From the NCBI GenBank assembly GCA_052034085.1, contig JBPOJA010000013.1, positions 18,599 to 82,598 of the forward strand: a stretch of 64,000 nt of DNA, read 5' to 3'. A program made the position numbers and the translations under genes. Each line of letters begins with the position of its first letter. Position 1 is the first letter of the stretch. The notes beneath the pieces are model-generated. The model had not been told where the DNA came from and made no database searches. It saw nothing but the letters and a program-made list of their open reading frames with translations. This stretch comes from UBA1426 sp052034085. Lineage in GTDB: Bacteria > Bacillota > Clostridia > Peptostreptococcales > Anaerovoracaceae. Of the stretch, positions 8,127-16,975 are shown piece after piece.

Positions 8127-9011
8127 TTATTTGTTGGCAAGAGCCTCTGCTCCGCCTACAATTTCCGATATTTCATTTGTTATGGCTGCCTGTCTGGTTC
8201 TGTTATAAGTCAGAGTTAATGCTTCCAGCATTTCCTTGGCATTGTCCGTAGCATTTTCCATGGCCATTCTCCTGGCCGCATGCTCGCAGGTAGCCGATTC
8301 TATAATGGCATTATAGACTGTAATTTCAACATATTTGGGAATCAGATAATTGAAAACTTCTTCTGCTGAAGGTTCATATTCCACGTCGGTACCGAATGGA
8401 TGCTTTTCGTAGGGGTCTCCTTCAATCTCAAGGGGCAGAATTGTCTTATGAAAAACCCTTTGCTCCAGCGCCGTGTGAAATTTGGTGGAAACCAGTATGA
8501 TTTCGTTAATTTCTCCTTTGTCATAAAGATCCAGCAGATTGTCGCTTATCTCTCTGGTTTCTTCAAAGCTGATGTCTTCGGGAGGGAAGCAGTACTCCTT
8601 CTCGATCTCATAATCGTGTCTGAGGAAGTAATCCCTGCCTCTGCTTCCTATAGCCGTCACTACGGCTGTAGTGTTGTCCCTGCCGCTGTCATCTATCAGC
8701 TTCTGCGTATATCTGATTACGTTGCTGTTAAAGCTGCCGGCCAGGCCTCTGCAACTGGTGACCACAATATATGCGGCTTTATTTATTTCTTCATTTTTCT
8801 TCAGGTAATGAGAAGGCACATCTGTCGTGTTCTGAAAAACCTCTTCGATAACTTCCATAAGATAATGCAGGTTCCTCTTGCCTCTCTCAAAAGCTATTTT
8901 GGCACGCCTTAGCTTTGCAGCAGATACCAGCTTCATTGCATTGGTAATGTGCTCCATACTCACTATGCCGTTTATTCTTCTTTTGATATCCCTGATATTA
9001 TTTCCTGCCAT
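8127..9011 (-). CDS. atpG: F1Fo ATPase gamma subunit
   Basis: 294 aa. Conserved N-terminal helix NIRDIKRRINGIVSMEHITN and C-terminal helix ALTLTYNRTRQAAITNEISE form the coiled coil that rotates inside the alpha/beta ring. It lies one base after the fused delta-alpha gene and before atpD. Start ATG gives the normal MAGNNIRDIK N-terminus. Confidence 0.96.
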   Translation of the reverse strand: MAGNNIRDIKRRINGIVSMEHITNAMKLVSAAKLRRAKIAFERGKRNLHYLMEVIEEVFQNTTDVPSHYLKKNEEINKAAYIVVTSCRGLAGSFNSNVIRYTQKLIDDSGRDNTTAVVTAIGSRGRDYFLRHDYEIEKEYCFPPEDISFEETREISDNLLDLYDKGEINEIILVSTKFHTALEQRVFHKTILPLEIEGDPYEKHPFGTDVEYEPSAEEVFNYLIPKYVEITVYNAIIESATCEHAARRMAMENATDNAKEMLEALTLTYNRTRQAAITNEISEIVGGAEALANK

Positions 9012-9012
9012 A

Positions 9013-11094
9013 TCAATGTCCTATTGAACCAAGAAAATACTCTTTAAATCCTATAATGGCTTCCTTAAGTTCTTCTTCCGTTTCACTGTCAAGTTTGCCT
9101 GTGGATTTAATGGACTTACCCACATGCGAATAGTTGGCATCCATAAACTGATAGAACTCTTTTTCGAATCTTTTAATCTCTTCTACGGGTATATCTTCCA
9201 TATAATTGTTGGAAGCGGCATAAATAATCATTACCTGATGCTCTACCCTGATAGGAGAATACTGCTCCTGTTTCAATATTTCCATCAGGATACGGCCATG
9301 GTCGAGACGCCTCTTTGTGTCTTTGTCAAGGTCCGAGCCAAATTGTGAAAATCCTGCCAGCTCTCTGTATTGCGCCAGTTCAAGACGGATTTTACCTGCA
9401 ACTTTTTTCATGGCTCCAATCTGGGCATCGCCCCCTACCCTGGAAACAGATATACCTGAGTTAACCGCAGGCCTCTGGCCGGAGAAAAACAATTCAGATT
9501 CGAGGAAAATCTGACCGTCTGTAATGGAAATTACGTTTGTGGGAATATAGGCGGAAACGTCTCCTGCCTGGGTTTCGATAATGGGCAGGGCAGTAATAGA
9601 TCCTCCGCCTAAATCATCTGAAAGCTTTGCTGCCCTTTCCAATAAACGGCTATGAAGATAAAAGACGTCTCCGGGATAAGCCTCTCTTCCGGGGGGCCTT
9701 CTTAATAGCAGTGACATGGCTCTGTAGGCAACAGCATGTTTGGAGAGGTCATCATAAATAATGAGCACATGCTTGCCCTGATACATAAATTCCTCGGCCA
9801 TGGCACAGGCTGCATATGGTGCGATGTACTGCATCGGAGCAACCTCACTGGCTGTTGAAGAAACAACTATGGTATATTCCATAGCTCCCCTGTCTTCGAG
9901 TATCTGTACAAGCTGGGCAACAGTGGATTTCTTCTGTCCTATAGCTACATATATGCAAATAACATCTTCTTCTTTTTGATTTATTATGGTGTCGACTGCG
10001 ATAGCGGTTTTCCCGGTCTGTCTGTCTCCTATAATAAGTTCCCTTTGCCCTCTACCTATGGGAATCATGGAGTCGATAGCCTTAATTCCGGTCTGCAGGG
10101 GCTGGTGCACTGATCTTCTGTGCAGAACTCCAGGAGCCTGGTTTTCAATAGGTCTGAATTTATCGCTTCTTATGGGTCCTTTGCCGTCAATGGGTTGTCC
10201 AAGTGCATTTACAACTCTGCCTATTAATGCCTCGCCTACAGGAACTTCAACAACCCTTCCCGTGGGCTTGACCAGATCTCCGTCCTTAATCTCGGAGTCG
10301 GGGCCCATGATAACTGTACCCACATTGTTTTCCTCCAGGTTGAGTGCCATGCCGTAAACCTGGCCGGGGAATTCAAGAAGCTCTCCCGCCATACAGTTGT
10401 CAAGCCCGTAAACCCTGGCTATTCCGTCACCGACCTGGGTAACCGTTCCATAGTAGGAAAGACCCCATTCATTCTCATGTTTGTCAATCTCTTCTTCGAT
10501 TATTTTGCTTATTGCATCGGGAGTCTCAACCTCCTCTTTTTCAGCTCTTCCGGCCATCTGCTGGCGAAGCCTCTCGGCAAGGTCGGCCAGGCGCTTTTTG
10601 ACACTCATGTCAATTAAGCGGCCTTCTATGAAAATCCTGGCGCCACCGATAAGAGAAGTGTCTATCCTGTTAAGCAGTTTAATTTCTTTGTCAAAATAAT
10701 CCTTAAGCTTTTTTTCGAAAGCAGCAATTTTATCTTCTTCAAGGGGAATGGCGGAATAAATTATGCCATTGGATATCCCCATGCTTTCGTTCAGAAGAAG
10801 GTGATAACGTCTTACAATCTCAGAAAACTGGCTTTCAGCATTTCTGTCTATCACCATCATAAGGAATTCCATAAGCTCCGGCTGGATATGGCCTTCATAA
10901 ATCTGCCTTATGACATTTTTCTTTTCCTCACCCGGAACGGAAGGAGAGCGGAAATATTTATAGAAAACCTCTTCCCTGTCGAAAGTTTCAACTAACTGCT
11001 CAGCTTCAAGAAGAATTTGTTCACGGTTTCCCTTTTTCCTGGCCTCCTCCATAAGGGCTCTGGCCAGTGTCAGTTCCTTGCTCAGTTCTGCCAT
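9013..11094 (-). CDS. atpH-atpA: Fused F1Fo ATPase delta-alpha subunit
   Basis: One uninterrupted 693-aa frame. Residues 1 to about 180 are a complete delta (OSCP) subunit, including the C-terminal region LIGGARIFIEGRLIDMSVKK. Residues about 190-693 are a complete alpha subunit, with SKIIEEEIDKHENEW where free alpha normally starts, P-loop GDRQTGKTA (356-364) and the usual C-terminal helical domain. Bacteria normally make these as two proteins, with three alpha but one delta per complex. Met180 could start a separate 514-aa alpha, which is a normal alpha length, but only a weak GAGAGG lies 12 bases before it. The gene overlaps atpF by 13 bases and is followed by atpG, so no other atpH or atpA exists in the operon. 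Confidence 0.95.
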   Translation of the reverse strand: MAELSKELTLARALMEEARKKGNREQILLEAEQLVETFDREEVFYKYFRSPSVPGEEKKNVIRQIYEGHIQPELMEFLMMVIDRNAESQFSEIVRRYHLLLNESMGISNGIIYSAIPLEEDKIAAFEKKLKDYFDKEIKLLNRIDTSLIGGARIFIEGRLIDMSVKKRLADLAERLRQQMAGRAEKEEVETPDAISKIIEEEIDKHENEWGLSYYGTVTQVGDGIARVYGLDNCMAGELLEFPGQVYGMALNLEENNVGTVIMGPDSEIKDGDLVKPTGRVVEVPVGEALIGRVVNALGQPIDGKGPIRSDKFRPIENQAPGVLHRRSVHQPLQTGIKAIDSMIPIGRGQRELIIGDRQTGKTAIAVDTIINQKEEDVICIYVAIGQKKSTVAQLVQILEDRGAMEYTIVVSSTASEVAPMQYIAPYAACAMAEEFMYQGKHVLIIYDDLSKHAVAYRAMSLLLRRPPGREAYPGDVFYLHSRLLERAAKLSDDLGGGSITALPIIETQAGDVSAYIPTNVISITDGQIFLESELFFSGQRPAVNSGISVSRVGGDAQIGAMKKVAGKIRLELAQYRELAGFSQFGSDLDKDTKRRLDHGRILMEILKQEQYSPIRVEHQVMIIYAASNNYMEDIPVEEIKRFEKEFYQFMDANYSHVGKSIKSTGKLDSETEEELKEAIIGFKEYFLGSIGH

Positions 11095-11594
11095 GATCTT
11101 CCCTCAACTTCCTGTATTAACTTGTCCATGAAATCATCCTGACCAGAAATATCAAGCTGTTGTTCCAGCACTTTCTGGGCCGCCATCATGGCCAGGTTCA
11201 GAATTTCTTCCCTCATGTCAGAAATAGCCTTGTGCTTTTCTGCCTCTATTTCCTTCTCAGCCTGAGCTCTCATTTCCATTATCTTATCGTTGGTTTCATC
11301 CAAGATAATTTTTGCCTGGGCATCGGCATCCATCCTGGCTTTTCTGATTATTTCCCTGGCTTCAACTTCGACTTCATCGATTTTCTTCTGATAATCCTGA
11401 AGTTTTTCTTCTGCAGTGGCATTTGCAATCTCAGCATTTTCGAAAGCTTCTTTTATCTGATTCTTCCTGTTCTCCATGAAATTGTGAACTTTCTCAAAAA
11501 AGAACTTTCTCATGAAGAAATACAGGGTAATCAGAGTCATCCACATGAAAACCAGGGTCCAGTTAAATTCAATCAGTCCTGCATATAATTCCAA
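11082..11594 (-). CDS. atpF: F1Fo ATPase b subunit
   Basis: 170 aa from a TTG at 11594. One membrane helix (WTLVFMWMTLITLYFFMRKF, residues about 12-32) is followed by a long charged coiled coil, the outer stalk that holds F1 against the Fo motor. NRKNQIKEAFENAEIANATA is typical of the family. A GAGGTGG ribosome site precedes the TTG and no better ATG exists. In this organism the stalk must contact a delta domain that is tethered to alpha. Confidence 0.93.
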   Translation of the reverse strand: MELYAGLIEFNWTLVFMWMTLITLYFFMRKFFFEKVHNFMENRKNQIKEAFENAEIANATAEEKLQDYQKKIDEVEVEAREIIRKARMDADAQAKIILDETNDKIMEMRAQAEKEIEAEKHKAISDMREEILNLAMMAAQKVLEQQLDISGQDDFMDKLIQEVEGRSWQN

Positions 11595-11635
11595 GACTTA
11601 TCCACCTCACAATCATATAATTACGCACATAGGCT

Positions 11636-11908
11636 TTAGAGCAGTCCAATCAATGGGTTTGCCAGCACAAGGACTATGGCAATGATGAATGCAAATATTC
11701 CTGTTGTCTCTGTTACGGCTTGTCCAACTACCATGGTCTGAAGAATGTCCGCTTTTGCTTCGGGTTGCTTTGCTACACCCTCAACAGCTTTCATGCCAAT
11801 CAGCCCTTGTCCAATTCCAATTCCAAGGCCGATAACCATAACCATGGCCGCTGCCAATGCAGAGATTCCTAAAATAAAGCCTTCTGATGTAACTAATGGA
11901 AAATTCAT
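11636..11908 (-). CDS. atpE: F1Fo ATPase c subunit, Na+-binding type
   Basis: 90 aa, two membrane helices joined by the polar loop GVAKQPEAKAD. The ion site residues match those known for Na+-driven enzymes such as Propionigenium modestum and Ilyobacter: Gln34 in GIGIGQG, Val65, Glu67 and Thr68 in AVTETTG (equivalent to Q32, V63, E65, S66). Thr replaces Ser, which still offers a hydroxyl ligand. This points to Na+ rather than H+ as coupling ion. AGGAGG precedes the ATG. Confidence 0.95.
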   Translation of the reverse strand: MNFPLVTSEGFILGISALAAAMVMVIGLGIGIGQGLIGMKAVEGVAKQPEAKADILQTMVVGQAVTETTGIFAFIIAIVLVLANPLIGLL

Positions 11909-11940
11909 TTTACTTCCTCCTGTTTTTATATATAAATATT

Positions 11941-12654
11941 TTATGCTTCCTCTACGGTAAGTTGCATTGCCAAAAATGCCATAGTCAATGTGGTAAAAAT
12001 AAATGCCTGGAGCAAAGGTTCAAATACATCAAAGAACAAGCTCAGGGGCAGAGGTATCAGGTACTGGAAAAAGGGTATGCTGATGTTCATGGCATCAGTG
12101 GCGCTGTGCAATGCGTGGAAAGCAAACTCCATGATTATCATCCCGCCGGCTATATTGCCGAAAAGACGGAAAGCCAGGGAGATGGGTAGGGAAATATCTT
12201 TGATAATCATAATTGGTGCCATAAAAGGGTATGGATCGCCATAGTGTTTGACCCATCCCATAAAGCCGTGTGTTTTTATGGAGCTGCCCTGTATAACCAG
12301 GAAAGATACGATTGACAGTGCAAAAGCCGTATTAACATCTGCAGTGACTGGCCTGAATCCAAAAAGACCCAAGGCATTAGCAAAAATACAGAAAATAAAC
12401 AAAGTTCCGATATATGGCGCATAACTATCAGTATTCTTTTTAGGAAGTGTTGTTCCCGTAAAACTATAAATGCCTCCCACAATCATTTCCACTATCAACT
12501 GCAAAGTCCCCGGATCTCTTTTTAAGTTTCTCGTGGAAAAAAGGGAGAAGACTATCATTATCGCTGCCACGATTATACCAAAAAAAACGGTTTCAGTAAT
12601 CATGATTTTTCCGTTGAATATACTCATGATTATCCTTGGACCTAACTCACCCAC
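11941..12654 (-). CDS. atpB: F1Fo ATPase a subunit
   Basis: 237 aa from a GTG at 12654 that has AGGAGG nine bases before it. It has several membrane helices. The essential arginine of the ion channel is in ISLPISLAFRLFGNIAGGMI, the conserved helix that faces the c ring. It is the second gene of the operon, 3 bases after atpI. Confidence 0.94.
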   Translation of the reverse strand: MGELGPRIIMSIFNGKIMITETVFFGIIVAAIMIVFSLFSTRNLKRDPGTLQLIVEMIVGGIYSFTGTTLPKKNTDSYAPYIGTLFIFCIFANALGLFGFRPVTADVNTAFALSIVSFLVIQGSSIKTHGFMGWVKHYGDPYPFMAPIMIIKDISLPISLAFRLFGNIAGGMIIMEFAFHALHSATDAMNISIPFFQYLIPLPLSLFFDVFEPLLQAFIFTTLTMAFLAMQLTVEEA

Positions 12655-12657
12655 TAT

Positions 12658-13017
12658 TTATACCTCCTGTTTTTTCTTCAGGCCCGGTTTTATACCGTGC
12701 TCGTAATATAGTGCAATTTTCAAAGTCATAAATCCCAACAAGGCGGCAATCCCTGGCACCGTTCCCAGATTATATGAAAAAAGAAATATGCCGCCATAAA
12801 TAATAAGCCTGACAAAATAGCCCAGCGTATTTATTAGTCTTCCTTTTTTTGTCTGGAGAGCCAATTTCGATGTAAACATCAGCAGGCTGAAATTGCCAAT
12901 TGCAATTGCTGTTCCTAAAACCAACCCGTACAAAAACTTAAGATTCCAGCCTAAAAAGATCAATGAAACGATTTCAATGATGCCGGCTACGAAAAAAGTT
13001 TTTACTTTTAAACCCAT
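12658..13017 (-). CDS. atpI: ATP synthase protein I
   Basis: 119 aa with four hydrophobic segments and a basic C-terminus (GIKPGLKKKQEV). AtpI-family proteins help assemble or stabilise the c ring, notably in Na+ enzymes of anaerobes. Identification rests on position as first gene of the operon, size, and the pattern LGWNLKFLYGLVLGTAIAIG. A GGGAGAT ribosome site precedes the ATG and a good promoter lies just upstream. No separate atpZ was seen. Confidence 0.82.
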   Translation of the reverse strand: MGLKVKTFFVAGIIEIVSLIFLGWNLKFLYGLVLGTAIAIGNFSLLMFTSKLALQTKKGRLINTLGYFVRLIIYGGIFLFSYNLGTVPGIAALLGFMTLKIALYYEHGIKPGLKKKQEV

Positions 13018-13038
13018 GGTTTATCTCCCAGCCCTTCC

Positions 13039-13067
13039 ATTATGCAACTTAAAACCGCCAATGTAAA
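13039..13067 (-). promoter_or_regulatory. Promoter of the F-type ATPase operon
   Basis: On the complement: TTTACA (13062-13067), 17-bp spacer, CATAAT (13039-13044). Five of six consensus bases in each box. The predicted leader to the atpI start is only about 15 nt. Confidence 0.68.
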
Positions 13068-13091
13068 GTGATTTGAACAATTTGTGAATAA

Positions 13092-14363
13092 TCAGACAAT
13101 TGAAAGCAGATCCGTTGCAGCCAGAGCCATAACCTTTGCCGCTGCAATCATGTGCTCCACTTCCACATACTCATCAGATTTGTGTGCCATCCTCAGTGGC
13201 CCAGGCCCATAAACTATACACTGATCCATACCCCCCTGCCTTACCACATATTTTTGGTCATCGTTTCCCGGGCTTATGGAGAAATCCATAACTTTCCCAA
13301 GATAGGTTTCACCAGCTTTTTGAAAAGCTTTTACAACATCTGTATTACCGGAAACTATTGTGGGATCAACTTCCATTATAGACCTTAATTCATAGTCAAA
13401 ATCTTTATAAGAAGCCTTGAGCTCTTCACACGTTGAAAGTATCCTCTCTTTTGCCCAGGCTACACTTTGCTCCGGGATGAGTCTCCAGTCAAAGGCTGCC
13501 ACGCAGGAACCCGGTACCGTGTTAACTTTTGTGCCGGCATTAATCATAGTTGTCACCAGAGTGCTTCTTTTGCATGCGGGTGGAATAACAGGATATTCTG
13601 ATTCGATTGCAAGTTCGGGCTGGATTTTTTCCTTTATTGCATTCAGAAGCAGGTTCATATTGTCTATCGCATTTATTCCTTCAGACGGCATACTGCCGTG
13701 ACTCTGTTTTCCTTTCGTTTCAATTTCAAACCAGAAGGTTCCCCTGTGTCCCAGGCAGATTTTATCGTAGTCCAGACACTCTGTTATTATGCAGTAATCC
13801 GTATTATTTTTGTCCAGATAGCCATTGTTGACCAGATAGCCGACTCCTGCCTGTCCTCCGGTCTCCTCATCGGGAGTCGCACTGGAAATAATGGTTCCAT
13901 TCAACGAAATTCCCGCTTTTTTTAATGCATAGATAGCAAATATCTGGGACACTATGCCCGACTTCTGATCTGAAGAGCCTCTGCCATACAATTTCCCGTC
14001 TTTTACTTCTGGTTTAAAAGGATCCACAGTCCAGCCGCTGCCCGCAGGCACCACATCATAATGACCGGAAAAATGTAACAGGGGCCTGCCTTCCTTCCCC
14101 CGATATCTGCCTATTACATTTACTCTTGGCAGGCCTTCTCCAAAAGGAGCCAACCTATCAAGTTGGTCTGCGGGGACCTCCACGTACTCAACTTCGCAGC
14201 CGATTTTTTCCATCATACTCCCTATTGCCTTTGCACATTGGGGATAATTTTTACCCGGTGGATTTTCAGTATCTATCCCAATTATTTCTTTTGCAAATTC
14301 AACAAGTTCTTCCCGCAGGTCTTCAACTGCCTTATCGATGGCTTCAACAACATTTCTATCCAT
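13092..14363 (-). CDS. M20-family metallopeptidase/deacylase (ArgE/DapE type)
   Basis: 423 aa. Metal-site motifs of the M20 family: HFSGHYDVVPAG (first His), GRGSSDQKSG (bridging Asp) and PDEETGG (general base and ligand Glu). The family cleaves N-acyl groups or dipeptides with two zinc or cobalt ions; the exact substrate cannot be told. The start is an ATG with AAAGGAAA upstream. It lies between a hairpin that may end the V-ATPase/panF transcript and the F-ATPase promoter, so it may be expressed by read-through or its own promoter. Cytoplasmic; no signal peptide. Confidence 0.85.
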   Translation of the reverse strand: MDRNVVEAIDKAVEDLREELVEFAKEIIGIDTENPPGKNYPQCAKAIGSMMEKIGCEVEYVEVPADQLDRLAPFGEGLPRVNVIGRYRGKEGRPLLHFSGHYDVVPAGSGWTVDPFKPEVKDGKLYGRGSSDQKSGIVSQIFAIYALKKAGISLNGTIISSATPDEETGGQAGVGYLVNNGYLDKNNTDYCIITECLDYDKICLGHRGTFWFEIETKGKQSHGSMPSEGINAIDNMNLLLNAIKEKIQPELAIESEYPVIPPACKRSTLVTTMINAGTKVNTVPGSCVAAFDWRLIPEQSVAWAKERILSTCEELKASYKDFDYELRSIMEVDPTIVSGNTDVVKAFQKAGETYLGKVMDFSISPGNDDQKYVVRQGGMDQCIVYGPGPLRMAHKSDEYVEVEHMIAAAKVMALAATDLLSIV

Positions 14364-14388
14364 CAGAGTTTTCCTTTCTTAAAGCAAA

Positions 14389-14413
14389 GGAGGAAGGCAA
14401 ATGGCCCTCCTCC
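14389..14413 (-). terminator. Hairpin between panF and the M20 peptidase
   Basis: On the complement the RNA forms GGAGGAGGGC-CAUUU-GCCUUCCUCC, a ten-pair stem with one G-U pair, followed by UUUGCUUU. The T-run is short, so termination may be partial. It lies about 25 nt before the peptidase start. Confidence 0.65.
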
Positions 14414-14436
14414 AATTTTTCAGATAAGACCGGACA

Positions 14437-15924
14437 CTAAATTCCCCAGAAAGCTTCAATAATATCATCCGAGGGTTTTTTGGTCAGTTTACTTACCACT
14501 ACAAAGGCTACCAGTGAGATCAGCAAAGGCAGAACAATTGTGTGGGTTCCAAAAGGTCTTGCCCATACTTTACTGAACAGGATGTAAGATCCAACACCCG
14601 TCACAATACCTGCAAAAGCGCCCGGAGCATTGGCTCTCTTCCAGTAAAGACCAAGTACTATCGGCCACAGGAAGGTGGAAATCAGGCCTGCATTGGCATA
14701 GAGGTTCAGCCACACCATCAGAGGCGGAGGGTTGAAGGCCGCTATGTAGATGATAATTCCAACCGCTATTGTGCTGGCAAAGCTCAAGGCAGATGACTTT
14801 TTAGCATCTGTATTTATCTTGGGATTGATATAGTTGCCCACCAGGTCGTTGACAATGGCTCCAACCACTATGAGGAGCTGGGAGTCAACCGTTGACATAA
14901 CAGCTGCCAGAGGCCCTGCCAGTATGATACCTGCTATAACAGGAACAAAGAGTTTGGTGGAAACTGTAGGTACTACCAGGTCGCCGGACTCGATGCCCGG
15001 AACCAGAACCATTCCGAAAGCTCCTACTAAGTGCATAAGCAGAAGCAGAACCATGGATACGGCTGTACCATAGATGATTCCCTTGTGCAGGCTGTCGCTG
15101 TCTTTATAGGCCATGGCTCTCACGCCGACACTGGGCAGACCAACAACGGCAAAACCTACTAAGATCCAGAATGATGTAACCCATGCTACTGTGGCAAAAC
15201 CTTCAGTCGGTCCATACGGTGTAATCAGGCCAGGATTCATATCATACATTTTTTGTACTATGGCTGAAACACCTCCGCCTGCAGAAACAACACCTGCAAA
15301 CAACACAATCGTGGCAATGGTCATAACAACACCCTGCAGTGTATCTGTAAGAGCAACCGCTCTGAATCCGCCTATTGTCGTGTAAATCAAAACAGTTACT
15401 GCAAAGAATGTGAGTGCTGCAGTATATGATAGCCCAATGGAGCCCTGAAGCAGTCTGGCTGCACCAATCCATTGGGCCGCCATGGCCGCAATAAAGAACG
15501 CAATAATCGAAATTGATGTCAGCACGACCAGAACATCACTTTTGTATCTTGCTCTGATATAGTCCGTAATAGTTACTGCATTTATCTTTCTTGCGATTAT
15601 AGCGAATTTCTTACCCAGAACGGATAATGTAAAATATCCTGTGGGCATCTGAGTCATTGCCAGAAACACCCACACAAGGCCATGTGTATATGCCGTACCC
15701 GGCCCTCCGATAAAGCTGCCGGCACTCAAATAAGTGGTGACCAGGGTCATAGCCAGCACAAAACCACCCAGGTCCCTTCCTCCTGTCATATATTCCGTCA
15801 GGAAGTTTTCGTCGCTTGACTGCCTGGCCTTTGCAACGAACTTCATGCTATACATTCCGATTATAAAAACTAAAACGAAGTACAGCAGTATGGGAATAAG
15901 GACTGCCCATTGTATACCTGTCAT
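14437..15924 (-). CDS. panF: Sodium/pantothenate-type symporter (PanF-like, SSS family)
   Basis: 495 aa with about 13 hydrophobic segments. The N-terminal region has DENFLTEYMTGGRDLGGFVL and TTYLSAGSFIGGPGTAYTHG, characteristic of the PanF branch of SSS transporters. The preceding gene encodes a YhdT-like protein, the usual partner in yhdT-panF pairs, which supports the PanF assignment. Its ATG overlaps the yhdT stop (ATGA) and GAGGAGGTG precedes it. PanF takes up pantothenate with Na+; another acid as substrate is possible. Confidence 0.85.
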   Translation of the reverse strand: MTGIQWAVLIPILLYFVLVFIIGMYSMKFVAKARQSSDENFLTEYMTGGRDLGGFVLAMTLVTTYLSAGSFIGGPGTAYTHGLVWVFLAMTQMPTGYFTLSVLGKKFAIIARKINAVTITDYIRARYKSDVLVVLTSISIIAFFIAAMAAQWIGAARLLQGSIGLSYTAALTFFAVTVLIYTTIGGFRAVALTDTLQGVVMTIATIVLFAGVVSAGGGVSAIVQKMYDMNPGLITPYGPTEGFATVAWVTSFWILVGFAVVGLPSVGVRAMAYKDSDSLHKGIIYGTAVSMVLLLLMHLVGAFGMVLVPGIESGDLVVPTVSTKLFVPVIAGIILAGPLAAVMSTVDSQLLIVVGAIVNDLVGNYINPKINTDAKKSSALSFASTIAVGIIIYIAAFNPPPLMVWLNLYANAGLISTFLWPIVLGLYWKRANAPGAFAGIVTGVGSYILFSKVWARPFGTHTIVLPLLISLVAFVVVSKLTKKPSDDIIEAFWGI

Positions 15925-16271
15925 GCCTTATTCACCTCCTCCAGATAAGCCTGGGCTTCTTCAACGGTCATCCTTTCAAGAGGCATATCCTTGTAGAATT
16001 TCTTAACCATGATAATGGCCAGAACCGTAAACAGTATGCCGCCTAAAACGCTGCTCATGAAGAACCAGGTGGGAAAGCCTAAAATGTACGAATACTCTTC
16101 AGGCGCTCCTGAACCCAAACCATAGCCCGTGACAAACCACCAGACCAGGTTTATGATTCCAAGCCCAAAACCTAACAATGCTTCTTTATTGCACTGCTTG
16201 TATCTTGGGTCTTCCATGAAAACATCTTTCTTTGCAAGATCTTCCATGCTAAGCCTCCTCTCTTCCGTCAA
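15921..16271 (-). CDS. yhdT: YhdT-like membrane protein (DUF997)
   Basis: 116 aa with two membrane helices (GLGIINLVWWFVTGYGLG and VLGGILFTVLAIIMV). The region YKQCNKEALLGFGLGIINLV and the helix pattern fit the YhdT family that accompanies PanF. Role unknown, probably an accessory subunit of the symporter. Its start overlaps the stop of the V-ATPase D subunit by four bases, so it is part of the V-ATPase transcript. Confidence 0.82.
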   Translation of the reverse strand: MTEERRLSMEDLAKKDVFMEDPRYKQCNKEALLGFGLGIINLVWWFVTGYGLGSGAPEEYSYILGFPTWFFMSSVLGGILFTVLAIIMVKKFYKDMPLERMTVEEAQAYLEEVNKA

Positions 16272-16963
16272 TGACTTTTTGTATATTCATCAAAAGCTGC
16301 CGCAGATTCGGCCTGCTTTTCCATGATGGCTTCTTTAAGCATCATATCCTTAACCTTCATGAGCCTTGTCTGATTGCCTCTCTCATTTTCGTCCAGCTTC
16401 ATTCTGATGTATTTGATGGTCTCCTGAAGGTCGGGTATCATAACATACTCCAGGGCATTTACCCGTCTTCTGGTCTTTTCAATCTCTTCAGCAAGCAAAC
16501 TTGCTTCTTTTTCCATTGCAGCCAGCTCCAGGAGTACGGGGAAAACTTCAGACAGGTTTTCTATGGACTTGTCCAGTTCCCCGGACGTCCCGATAAAACC
16601 ATAAGGCAGGATATCTTTTATTTCATCAGTGGTTGTCACAAAATCAAAAACAGGGACTTCAACACTCATGACATTTTTGCTTCCCAGTTCTATAGCCACT
16701 CCCTGCTTGGGGTACATCAAAGCTTCTTCCATAAAAGCTGAGGGCATAACGGCATTTGCTACGGCAAAATTTCTGTAGACTTCTGCCAGCAACCTTTCCA
16801 CTTCTTCTCTCAATGCCTTGTTGCGTCTGGCCAGATCCAGAAATTGCTTCATAAGCTCATCTCTTTTATCCTTCATGAGCTTATGGCCTCTGACAGCCAC
16901 AACCAGCTTCTTTTTTAATGAGGTCAGCACCATTCGTGTGGGATTTACATTAAGCCTCGCCAC
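16268..16963 (-). CDS. ntpD: V/A-type ATPase subunit D (central stalk)
   Basis: 231 aa. It begins MARLNVNPTRMVLTSLKKKL, the conserved N-terminal helix of subunit D, and ends with another long helix; together they form the rotor coiled coil inside the A3B3 ring. TRRRVNALEYVMIPDLQETI is the family's conserved C-terminal segment. It is the last V-ATPase gene, 12 bp after ntpB. Confidence 0.95.
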   Translation of the reverse strand: MARLNVNPTRMVLTSLKKKLVVAVRGHKLMKDKRDELMKQFLDLARRNKALREEVERLLAEVYRNFAVANAVMPSAFMEEALMYPKQGVAIELGSKNVMSVEVPVFDFVTTTDEIKDILPYGFIGTSGELDKSIENLSEVFPVLLELAAMEKEASLLAEEIEKTRRRVNALEYVMIPDLQETIKYIRMKLDENERGNQTRLMKVKDMMLKEAIMEKQAESAAAFDEYTKSH

Positions 16964-16975
16964 TTGCCCCTCCTC

